A stretch of 64,000 nt of DNA from Ophiodon elongatus (taxonomy: Eukaryota; Chordata; Actinopteri; Perciformes; Hexagrammidae), in the NCBI GenBank assembly GCA_016806645.1, contig JACSYO010000150.1, positions 695,501-759,500 on the forward strand. Reading direction: 5' to 3'. Of this stretch, positions 1-64,000 are shown piece after piece (the stretch's first letter is position 1; every line of letters starts with the position of its first letter). Below the pieces are notes generated by a model. It made no database searches. It was not told the origin of the DNA and was given only the letters and a program-made list of their open reading frames with translations. Made by a program: the position numbers and the translations under genes.

Positions 1-293
1 CTACTACAGTGGTAGTTTACAGTGAAATTAGCATACATACCACACAGTAACTGAGAGCTTACTTTAAACACATCATTGTACTGAGAAGTACATTGTCTGT
101 ACAATTGGCTTCGACACATAAGTGACATCTGAACTAAGGACATTGTTTGTAACCTTAACCGTTTCAGTTAAATGATAACACAATGAGTCTAATATCTATT
201 TTGTATGAAGTAATAAATCAAGACAAAGACGCTCAGCTTGACCCTGCAACATGTGACAGAATGCTACGAATGGTGTGTCTTGAGTTTACTGAC
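1..293 (-). other. prom1: prom1 intron 15, partial
   Basis: This AT-rich sequence lies downstream of exon 15 in the gene's direction. I see no match to the human segment that follows (GSISSELESLKVN), so the next exon is outside the window. Confidence 0.6.
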
Positions 294-55153
<54,860 letters not shown>

Positions 55154-55250
55154 CGCGCCGAGAGGAACCCGTATGGACTCGCCGTCAGAACCGGGGTTAG
55201 AAAGCCAAAGAGGTGGAGGACGCCTGCCTGGATTCTTATCTCCCTTATCG

Positions 55251-55288
55251 AAGGGGAAGGGGGGGGGGAGGAGGGGAGGGGAGGGCTG
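55251..55288 (+). repeat. G-rich tract in prom1 5' region
   Basis: AAGGGGAAGGGGGGGGGGAG followed by further GGGG runs. It is C-rich in the mRNA sense and has quadruplex potential on the template strand, close to the inferred TSS. Confidence 0.7.
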
Positions 55289-55676
55289 AGAGTAAAAAGT
55301 GTCCAGATGGATGGACCGCGGCTTTTTAAGTCCTGCTGCCCGCGGAGAGACTCAGTCCGAGCATCGTTCCCCGCGGTCTGAGGCTTTCAGACGGGACGCC
55401 AACCGGGTGATCTTCTCCGCCCGTCTCCGGTCTTCGATGCGTTCGGTCCCACCGAGCTGAGCGCGCCTGTCGCTTCCACTCCGGCATCTGTGCGCACGGA
55501 GCTGCGCTGCGTCACGGGAGCGGGCGGGGGATGGGGGAGGAGGGAGGGGGGAGGAGGGCGGTGCGCGCCTCCGTAGCATCTATACGGGGAGGACTGGTCC
55601 AGAGAGAAGCGCTCCTCCTACCGGGGAGACGAGGGTGGAGTTCAGACAACAACATGTTGTATCTCAATAATAAAAC

Positions 55677-56300
55677 AAGTGGTGGAATGTAACTACGAGG
55701 CTTCTACACCTACTGTACTTATTAAAGCTACAAGTTCAACGTACATTCATGATGAAAGAAGTATTCAGATCCAGTTCTCCGGCCGCAATACCACCGTGTA
55801 AACATGTAATGCCTCCATTCATAATTTCATCCCAAGTAAAAGCATGAAAGTATTATTTTATAAAAGTATAAAATGTAAATACTCCCTATGGAGACACAAC
55901 GCCCGTTTCAGAGTGTTGTATTATCATATAATATTATGCATTAGTATCACCGATGCATCAACATGTGAGCGGCATCGTCGAAGTGGAGAGCTTACTGATA
56001 TTTTATTATAATCTATCAGTGTTTTTTTTTTTATTTTAGAAGTTGATTGTGTTTTACATGTAAAATCTAAATCTAACTGCAGCCGTCAGATAAATGAAAT
56101 AAAAAGTACAAACTTTCCAGCTGAAATTAGTCGAGTAGAAGTATAAAGTAAGGCAATATGTACAAAAACTACCTAAGAAATCATACTTGAGTGCAGTTCT
56201 TGAGTTAATGTACTTAGTTACTTTCCACCAATATTTGTACTTGACGCGAGTAATACTTCTACTTCACAGCATCTCGGAGGGAAATAATGTACTTTGTACT
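55677..56300 (+). mobile_element. diverged copy of a widespread fish repeat (TACTTNAGTA family)
   Basis: It begins AGTGGTGGAATGTAACTACG. It has AAGAAGTATTCAGATCC and CCAAGTAAAAGCATGAAAGT in the first half and AGTTAATGTACTTAGTTACT, TTTGTACTTGA, AGTAATACTTCTACTTCACA and AGGGAAATAATGTACTTTGT near the end. This order and vocabulary match a very common teleost interspersed repeat. It has no coding potential. Confidence 0.7.
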
Positions 56301-57076
56301 CTAGTTACGTTGTAAAACTATGCAGTTCCTCTCCTGCTTCACTATGTTTCACCTTCTGAAACCCGTCCCTCGGCTATAACTTCCATCTCACCTGCCAACA
56401 GGTGCTCTCTGTCTTCCCGACCTTTGACCCCCCCTTTTTCCACCCAGAGGGCAGACAGAGGATACCTGAGTTGGGGGGGGTGGATGTGATTGGTGGAGCA
56501 GCGATCAGGTGGGCTCTGCTTTTGTCTCTTTGCACAATAACATCCTTGTCCTCTCTGTGAGAGCACAGGGGCCCCGGACTCCTGGAGACAAGGGGGCCTC
56601 CTGTTTGTAGACCCTTTGATCAGTGATGGTGAGGAGCACCTTTATGCACTGATCACACACACACTCATTAGACCTGCCGGTTGGGGGGGGGCAGACGGGA
56701 CTTTGAGCTGGACTGACACTTAATTCATACCCTGAAGGAGGAAACAATGTATTTAATAAAACAAGGTTGTGGGGTTAAAGTACTGGAAAACAAAACCAGA
56801 GTTTGGGGGAAATTTTGTGAACAAAACTGATATTTAGCAAGTTATTATGTGCAGTTATGACATGCTTTTGTTCCCCCAATAGTTTGCCATTTTAAAGGAA
56901 AGGAGAAACCAATTATACTCTATTTGTTTCCCATTGTTTTGTTTTCTTCCTCTGTACCTACATTTAAGTAGCTGTAGGATTATTATTAGATCTGTCTAAG
57001 ATCTGTCTAAGCCCTGTGTCGGAATTAACTATAATATCATCCTCAAAGTCTGTCTGACGTTCTGGACTCTCTCCAA

Positions 57077-57202
57077 CTACTACTGTACTACTACTACTAC
57101 TGTACTACTACTGTACTACTACTACTACTACTGTACTACTACTACTGTACTACTACAACTACTGTACTACCACCACCACTACTACTACTACTGCTACTGC
57201 TG
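57077..57202 (+). repeat. (CTA)n-rich compound trinucleotide repeat
   Basis: Runs of ACT/CTA broken by regularly placed CTGTACTA units. Confidence 0.9.
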
Positions 57203-57400
57203 TCGTGGTCCTGCCTTGAGATAACTTCCCGTTAGCCGTGACAAGAGCTGAAGCTCGTCAGCACTTATAAGGAGATTAGCATGTCTGTGCAGATTTACTC
57301 TACGTGACCTTCAACCCGCAGAGGATACGGTGGCGCTCGGCCTCAATAGAAGTGAGGTCATCGACGGTGCAAACCTCAATTCACGGGCAGTAATATATAA

Positions 57401-57421
57401 AAAAATAAATAAATAAATAAC
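57401..57421 (+). repeat. (AAAT)n repeat
   Basis: Four to five AAAT/AATA units. Confidence 0.8.
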
Positions 57422-58848
57422 TAGCTCCTCTTATCAGTGTATTTGGTATGTTTCCATTAGTAGGAAATATAGAATCATTTAGTTTGACAAAACAATCCCC
57501 ACTCAATGTCTTTAACCAAGCTTAAACTTTTAACCACATCACATGTGAAAAAAAATACAATTTCATATGTAAAAATACCATTTTCGTAGTTTTCTATATA
57601 GTCTCTTCTAAATTTAGTTTTATAGAAGATGTTAGAATTCAGTTTGTCATTTTTCTTCAAGCTTTACCGACTTCTGCATCAGAAACTCGGATGTTGAGGA
57701 TCCAGACAAATACCTCTCGACTAATCCCAGAATCTGCAGCTGGGGAAGTGAATCAAACGAACTGACACTTAAAAAAAAAAAAAAAGTCGTAGTTTCACAT
57801 CTATAGGAAGTTCGTCTCGTCGTGACTCCAAATCAGAACGCCGGCTCGAACAGCGGGAAGTCTCGAGGCTCAAAATAAACCCCCGATTACAAACAGACGA
57901 GAGAGCAACAAAGAGGAGAGACAAATCTATTGTAATGTTTGTGCTGCTTATTGTTACAATAAAAACAAACACAGGTAAAAAAAAAAAACCAACACTTTTA
58001 TTATTCCAAAAGGGGGCATTTTCATACAGTATCGAGGTAGGAATTAAATAAGGAACCAAACTGAAGAAGCAAAGCAGGCAGTGTGCTGGACCATCGCAGC
58101 TGAGCTTGCATAAGAACACTTCTGCCTCGTCTCCGTGAACCCCGGCTGGGTCCAGTTGTGGTCCGGTCAGGTTCTGGTTCTGGCGGATCTCCAACCGCAG
58201 ACCTGGACCACAACGAGACTGAGCTAACAGGCCAGCGGAGACGAGACCAAAACCACACGGAGGACTGAGGAGAGTCAGATTTCACATCACAACTGGCAGC
58301 TCCCAAAAAATAAAAAAATAAAATAAAAAAATTTAAACGATCTTCCTTATTACAACGGTAACGAACATTATAAACAACCGTTTTTCTCCGAAACGGAACC
58401 AAACAACTGTAGATGCGTTTACATCATGAAGAAATCTTTGTTCTACTCAAAGTAAAAGATGAGGCTCCGCTTTACGTCACGACGGTCAGAGTCATGTGTG
58501 TGATTGTGTAATTAACACAGCAGATGGTAAACTAATTAGGAGTGAAGGGAATTTAACGCAGATTATTTATAATATCTCGTTTTGTCAGGATTGTCTATAT
58601 AATTCTGCAAAAACTACTCGGCCTGCTGCACAAAGCTGTAACTATGCAAAGAGTAAAGTGCTACACAACGAACGTTATTCATTGATTTCAACTACTTTGG
58701 ATCAGATGACAAAAGTTATTCGAGTTCTGAAACAAATTCAATATTTGGCTGCTGGAACTTTATGTCCTGACGTTGACATGTAAAACCGATATGTTCAGAA
58801 TAATATTAGATTTTGCACTCGATTACGTACAAATTGTATTTGTAGATG

Positions 58849-58873
58849 TATATATATATATATATATATATAT
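58849..58873 (+). repeat. (TA)12 microsatellite
   Basis: A self-complementary TA array in the interval between prom1 and tapt1. Confidence 0.93.
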
Positions 58874-60116
58874 TTTAATTGCATTAAAATAAATGTTTCA
58901 ATCAGATAGCAAACAATTTTACAAGGTCAGTAATGTAAAACACACATGCAAAAAAAAAAAAAAAAAAGGCATTTTGTTTTTGGAAGTATTGCTTCTATTA
59001 TCTCGGATGTAAACATTAGAACATTAACTTGAGAGTCGAATGAGAAACGTGACCCGTCGTATTTAAGACAATACGGTCCATCAGTGCAAACGTTCTTCTG
59101 ACCGAAAGAAATGAAAAATGAAATACCACTTCTCTCATACGCCGACTCCGCCGACTCGGTGGAGGACGCGTGACGTAATCTTAACCCTTGGGGTCAAAGT
59201 CAGCACCCTTTTATTTAAATCAGATGATTTCAGACAATGATTTGTTACCTAAGCAAGAAGAGAATGTATTTTCCAGTATTTTATTAACCAGCCGCACATT
59301 TGTTTTTCTTTGTTTCTAGTTTCAAAAGGAGCCTCTGAAACCCGCCTGGCAGCGTAAGCGGCTGCTAGAAGCAGCAGATTTAGTGTCGGCGCTCAGCAGC
59401 ATTTCACCGGCAGCTTCTGTTAATGTTGTGCACTGACTGGTTCCTTTAATGAACAGTCCTTTAGTCGCTGAAGGCGCCGTGTGTGTGCGTGTGTGCGCGT
59501 GTGCGCATGTGCGTGTGTGTGTGTGTGTGTGTGTGCTGCGAATTACTTTATCTGTTGGCGGTGTAAACGAAAGACTCTAATTAAAAGTCACGTCTGGAAC
59601 TCAAACGGTGATGTTGGAAAGCACAACGATGCTTCACTGACGGACTCAGTTGTGTCGTCGTGTGACGTTTGGCCGGTCAAACTTTAAAACAAAACCATTT
59701 TTCTGTGGTCGTTTTAATTCGAGTACCTGAAATCTGACTAAACATAATTTTGGGAAGCATAAATATGTTGATTTTTTTCTGCTTCCCTGACTTGTGACCC
59801 ACCAAATGTATCTTACACCTGGCCCAGGTCATGACCTTCAGGTCAGGAACTATTAAAGGAACCCTTTGGACACCTTTCCAATGGCTGTGATAAAGTTGAG
59901 AGCAGATATGTTTTATAAAATAAACCAGAATTTTTTTTTTTTTTTTTTTAAATCAGGTGAAACAGGAAACACATGAGGCAATGAAACTGTGACTGAGGTG
60001 TAAAAGGAAGTGAGGAAGTTTTTTTTCCGGCTGCCGAGCGAACTGAGAAGTTTCTCTCTTTCTGGTCCCAGTGGTGCTCAGACAGGAAGTGCTTGTGTGC
60101 CCTCACATACGCTGTT

Positions 60117-60118
<2 letters not shown>

Positions 60119-60189
<71 letters not shown>

Positions 60190-60328
60190 GACACACACAG
60201 ACACACACACACACTCCAATATACTTTACCATCCTCACACTTACAGACACACACATACACACACACACACACACTCACACTCACACCTGCACACTCACTC
60301 CAATATACTTTACCATCCTCACACTTAG

Positions 60329-60360
<32 letters not shown>

Positions 60361-60365
60361 ACACA

Positions 60366-60428
<63 letters not shown>
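60119..60428 (+). repeat. 310-bp compound CA array with duplicated 30-bp unit
   Basis: Three long CA blocks with GACA variants are separated by two perfect copies (60214-60243 and 60298-60327) of a 30-bp unit beginning CTCCAATATACTTTACCATC. The array lies about 265 bp downstream of the tapt1 stop codon, possibly in its 3' UTR. Confidence 0.95.
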
Positions 60429-60430
<2 letters not shown>

Positions 60431-60692
60431 CCGTTCATCCTGACGACTGAGCTGCCGAAGTCTTTCTCTGCTGAAGTTTTTTCTTTTCTTTTTCTTCTTC
60501 TTTTCTGTCAAACTTCTCGACTTCCGGCCTCCACAACAGCGGATCGTCTATGTTCACAATAACTTACTGTATTGCCGCGGACTTAAATAAATACTTTCTG
60601 CTGCTGGTGGCCAGGACAGCTGGCGTGAAGAGCCCCTTTGCCCCTCCGTCTTTCCTGAGTGGTCAATCGCTGCCGTCCACGGCGGCCGCTGG

Positions 60693-61069
60693 TCAGTCGA
60701 TGCGGTTCCCGCAGATCGTGAAGCGGTCGATCTCCAGCAGGTCTTTGTTGGGAGTCCTGTGCTTCAGTTCGGAGGCTCCTTGTGGCTCGCCCTCCTCCTC
60801 CTCCTCCTCATCTTCCTCCTCTTCCTCCTCCTCTTCCTCCTCCTCTTGGGCGAGTGATGGGGCGGGTTGTTCAGGTGACGGAGTTGGGGGACGGCTAGCT
60901 GGAGCAGCAGGAGAGAGATCGGTGGGCGGGGGAGGAAACGAGTCAGTCCTGGGAGTCGGCTGGGTGGTCACCGAGGAGGAGGAGGGGGGGGAGGAGGAGG
61001 AGGAGGGGGAGGAGGCAGACGGTGGAGGGCTGAAGGGTGTGACGGGGTTCTGCTCCATCTTGGATTCAC
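60693..61069 (-). CDS. tapt1: tapt1 last coding exon (C-terminus)
   Basis: TAPT1 is a multi-pass ER and ciliary-base membrane protein needed for skeletal patterning and ciliogenesis. This exon encodes only the cytosolic C-terminal tail. It opens ESKMEQNPVTPF after acceptor attctttacag, passes through a Pro/Ser-rich stretch, then an acidic run (11 Glu, Asp, 6 Glu; 60792-60845). It ends SELKHRTPNK and DLLEIDRFTICGNRID before TGA at 60693-60695. The human protein ends SELKHRSSKK and the same 16 residues, so identity is secure. The exon begins with two bases of a split codon. Upstream exons lie to the right of the window. The gene is oriented tapt1 to prom1, as in human. Confidence 0.95.
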
Positions 61070-61105
61070 CTGTAAAGAATAGTAGGCAAATATTTAATTT
61101 AATGA

Positions 61106-61147
61106 CAATATATTTATATCTATATCTATAGATATCTATATATCTCA
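61106..61147 (+). repeat. (ATATCT)n-type AT-rich tract
   Basis: ATATCT/ATCTAT units just upstream (gene sense) of the tapt1 terminal exon. Confidence 0.8.
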
Positions 61148-61309
61148 CACAGATGAGTGAATTCGAGGCTGCTCAGCTAATTCATTGGTCGGTGTGATGT
61201 ATGGACTCTCAGCACCAGCGGCATGAAAGCAAAGCAGCAGCTTCAATCCTCGTCTGTGTCGAGGATTATGGCTTTTAGTTGCGTTTTCATGGCATACTTA
61301 ACTGTGACT

Positions 61310-62035
61310 TTTTATTAATCACTTAGGACATACAATGATTTCTTTTAATGGCGTGCTATGCTGGGACCTTTTTGGAATTTTTCAGATTTTTATGACTTTT
61401 TTTAATGGTCGAACTCTTGTATGACTTTTTATGTCACTCTATTCTTTTACTCTTTTTATGACATTCTATACTTAGACTTTTTGGGGAAATCTTTTTGACA
61501 TTATAATATTACTTTTTTTGACATTGTGTACGAAGACATTTTTGAATCAACTTAATGACATACTATAGCTTTTTTTGAAATACTATAATATAACTTTTTT
61601 TTGGGTACAGTATACTATGATTCTTTTCGCCATACTATACTGACTTTTTCAATTTCATGACTTTATTAAAATCAATTTAATGACATGCTATTATGACTTT
61701 TTTTGATAAACTATACAATGACTTGTTTCGACATACTACATTATGACTTTTTAATACATTTTATGACATACTTTTTTAGACATACTATAATTATTTTTTT
61801 TAAATACATTTTATGACATGATAATATTCCATTTTTCGACATATTATGCTATGATTTTCTTCTTGAATGTCATGACATGACTTTTTTCATATGTCAATAG
61901 TATGGTTTTTTTAAATAAATGTGACATACTATAATACGACTTTTTTTCTACGTAGTATACTATGACTTTTTTTTTTTTTTAATCAATTTAATGACATTCT
62001 CTAATACGGCTTTTTCCTGACATACTGACATACAT
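61310..62035 (+). repeat. degenerate minisatellite, unit about ATGACTTTTTTTGACATACTAT
   Basis: Roughly twenty imperfect units combining TATGACTTTTT, TTTGACATACTAT and TTTAATGACAT follow one another over 0.7 kb. Unit length varies, mainly through T-run length. Confidence 0.85.
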
Positions 62036-64000
62036 AGAAAAAAAGCATATTTCTAAATTTCAAACTCTTTTTCAACATATTTAACTGATAAAACGATAAA
62101 AACAATATATCAAACATGAGACTCCAGCAATGCAAAGGGGAGGAAATAGTCAAAAAAAAAAAGGACGTGGTTGTGAGCCACACAGATGCCGAAACAAGAA
62201 ATGAAGGCTTTTGGAAAACAAAGTAAGAAGTGAAAGGGTGAAAAAGAAGAGATGTGTAAAATAATTTTCGAGAGAGGACAGATGAACACGCAGCCACCTG
62301 ACTGCTCAGTTTCAAAGCAGCACAGAGAGCGAGCATAGTGAAACATAGCCAGAGAAGAAAGCGGACATGGAACTTGAAGACGCACAGTTGCTTCTCCTCA
62401 GAATTCCACTTGATTGCATTAAGAGAAAACACTGCGAAGCCGCTTCAACTTTGAGCACAAAGAGAGAATTAAACAGAATAATTCATCGTATTACAGAGAC
62501 TTGAGCAAAGAAGCTTTGGATATCAACAAGGCCATCCTCAGGGACGAGCAGCCTCGCTGTGGGCTATCTGGCTTCAACAAACCTCCGTTTCTTACTGCAG
62601 ACAGAGTCGAACAGACACTTTACACAACAGACACGCTGCAACCCACTGAACATACAGAGGAGTGTTTGAGTAAGGCGTTTCAAATCATTTCAAACACGGT
62701 TGAGGCCATGAAAACAGACATCGTAGGCCAGAGGAATATTAGCAAACGTCAGGTTTTAGTGTCGCGTAACCTTTGTTTCTCCCGGAATAAATCCGCGGTG
62801 AAGAAGAGAGAAGAGTGCTTAAGAAGTCAATAAATAAATAAGTGCACACATCCCTCATTATTTCTTTCCTCTTTTCAGATTCAAAATGATTCATTTGTCT
62901 TTTGACGCGACCTTGGTCAAAAGACATGGCAGACTACATGTTGGACCTCGTCCAATTATAACTCGGTGTCTTTTTAAAACTAGTAGAGGTAGTTAACAAA
63001 CCTGTAACAACAACAACATCGTCGTCGTTCCTCTTTTGCTTCACCATTTTAACGACGCCACAAAACACTTCGTAGAAGTTTGAATACAGAAACAATTGCA
63101 TACGCAAGACATTTTCTTGGGTTGTTTTGTGGAGCATCCCACGTGGGGACATCCTCGCGCTCATGAACGAAGTCTGATCTCGGCATTTAAAAGCCGTTTG
63201 CGTGTCGACAATGTTACCGCAGTGTGTGTAATATGCAATTATTTACAGTGATTAGGTCACGGAGCATTATCTCCGAGTTGTGCCGTTCGTCTCTCCGCTC
63301 CACGGAGCGCTTCTCTCGGCTCATCGCTTTCACATCTGCAGCTTTACTGTTCCGGTTCAGTGTGAGCTCAAAGCCCCGATAAACCCACCGTACGAAACCT
63401 GTTCACGCACGGAACGACAGGCAGACGAGGCGAGTAAGAGACCAGCTAGTGAACATAGAAAGCATTTAGCAGCGAATGAGCCAGAAGATTAAATGCTGGA
63501 AGTGTTAATTGGTAACCGTTCACCATATCAATAGTCTGTGACCAAGGGCCAAAATAAATCAATTAAGGCAAGTACTTTTTTGATTAGATTTTTTTTTTTT
63601 TTTTAATTATGTTTGTTGTGCAGTTTAAGATTCAAGATTAAGATTTGTACCGAGGAGAATTTGACTTGGACATAAAGGCAGCGACATAAAAATACAACAC
63701 AAGTTGTGTGTGTTTTTTTTTTTTTTTGTGTGTGTGTGTTTCTTAATTACACCCTTTTCTGTCTGTCTTGTATCATTTACACGTGTAAATAAATTGTTTG
63801 GAGTCCCTAAGGGTGCACGTTACAAAAGATTTAGAGGAAAAATGTTATTCAAGTCACATACTGCAGGAAAAGAGCAGTTCTCAACCTCCTCTCTGGAAGA
63901 TATGCGAGCTTTAATAAAAGTTAACCACCATATGGGGCTTGAAATGGCTGATGTGAAACCGCTCATTACCCATTTCTGCCCTCTGGACAAAAACATGCGG

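Larger units (their letters stand above)
55154..60692. other. interval between prom1 start and tapt1 stop
   Basis: A 5.5-kb interval. The left end is the prom1 promoter. It then holds a diverged fish repeat, a CTA-rich array, AT and CA microsatellites and unremarkable AT-rich DNA. The tapt1 3' UTR must lie in the right part. The nearest clear AATAAA on the minus strand that I noticed is near 59280-59285, 1.4 kb past the stop, so the poly(A) site is unresolved. No other gene is seen. Confidence 0.6.
61070..64000 (-). other. tapt1: tapt1 last intron, partial
   Basis: Intron upstream of the terminal exon. I looked for the conserved membrane segment expected in the preceding exon and found none. 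A degenerate minisatellite fills 61310-62035. The remainder is AT-rich with mononucleotide runs near 63590 and 63715. Confidence 0.7.

Noticed and set aside
60010..60511. Overlapping Thr-His and Cys-Val repeat ORFs on both strands
   Set aside because: They are all translations of the compound CA array.
60550..61131. 193-codon plus-strand ORF with a poly-Ser run
   Set aside because: It is the antisense shadow of the tapt1 terminal exon. The minus frame carries the conserved DLLEIDRFTICGNRID end.
62001..62432. 143-codon minus-strand ORF with hydrophobic stretches, considered as a tapt1 exon
   Set aside because: It does not match the TAPT1 membrane segments I know and has no suitable splice frame. 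It is AT-rich intron adjoining a minisatellite.
63847..64000. Open plus-strand frame running off the right edge
   Set aside because: It has about 50 codons with no recognised motif and is within expectation for chance. The region is tapt1 intron on the other strand.

Overview
This is vertebrate nuclear DNA, almost certainly from a teleost fish. The genes are split into small exons with perfect GT-AG or GC-AG logic, separated by long AT-rich introns. CA/TG microsatellites are dense, and several interspersed repeats look like families common in teleost genomes. No bacterial, organellar or viral gene set is present. Most open reading frames are chance frames in introns or microsatellites.

Two genes are recognised, both on the minus strand. 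The first is prominin-1 (prom1, CD133), a five-span glycoprotein of plasma-membrane protrusions. It starts at 55153 and runs leftward out of the window. Fifteen coding exons can be placed. They join in one frame to give 1791 nt (597 codons): signal peptide, TM1, the Cys-rich FFCMCRCC motif, TM2, the first large extracellular loop, TM3, TM4 and the start of the second large loop. The last loop, TM5 and the cytoplasmic tail lie beyond position 1. The second gene is tapt1. Only its last coding exon (60693-61069) is present, identified by the C-terminal signature DLLEIDRFTICGNRID. The tapt1-prom1 order and orientation match human 4p15.32, which supports both calls.

Layout from left to right: 294-7565 holds prom1 exons 15 to 5 with short introns; 7566-22260 is a 14.7-kb intron; 22261-28541 holds exons 4, 3 (a 27-nt microexon) and 2; 28542-54924 is a 26-kb first coding intron with scattered repeats; 54430-55600 is a CpG-rich promoter and first-exon region; 55677-56300 is a diverged fish repeat; 56300-60692 is intergenic or tapt1 3' sequence rich in microsatellites; 60693-61069 is the tapt1 terminal exon; 61070-64000 is tapt1 intron with a degenerate minisatellite.

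The most notable observations concern splicing of prom1. Two consecutive introns have GC donors. A 27-nt microexon matches the human alternatively spliced 9-residue segment. CA/TG microsatellites sit within 30 nt of three splice sites. Other items are a long poly-Glu tract in tapt1, a perfect 50-bp dispersed duplication, a solo-LTR-like element, a segment bounded by inverted repeats with codon-like content, and an unexplained intronic ORF with one membrane segment. I found no clear evidence of a wholly new biological system.
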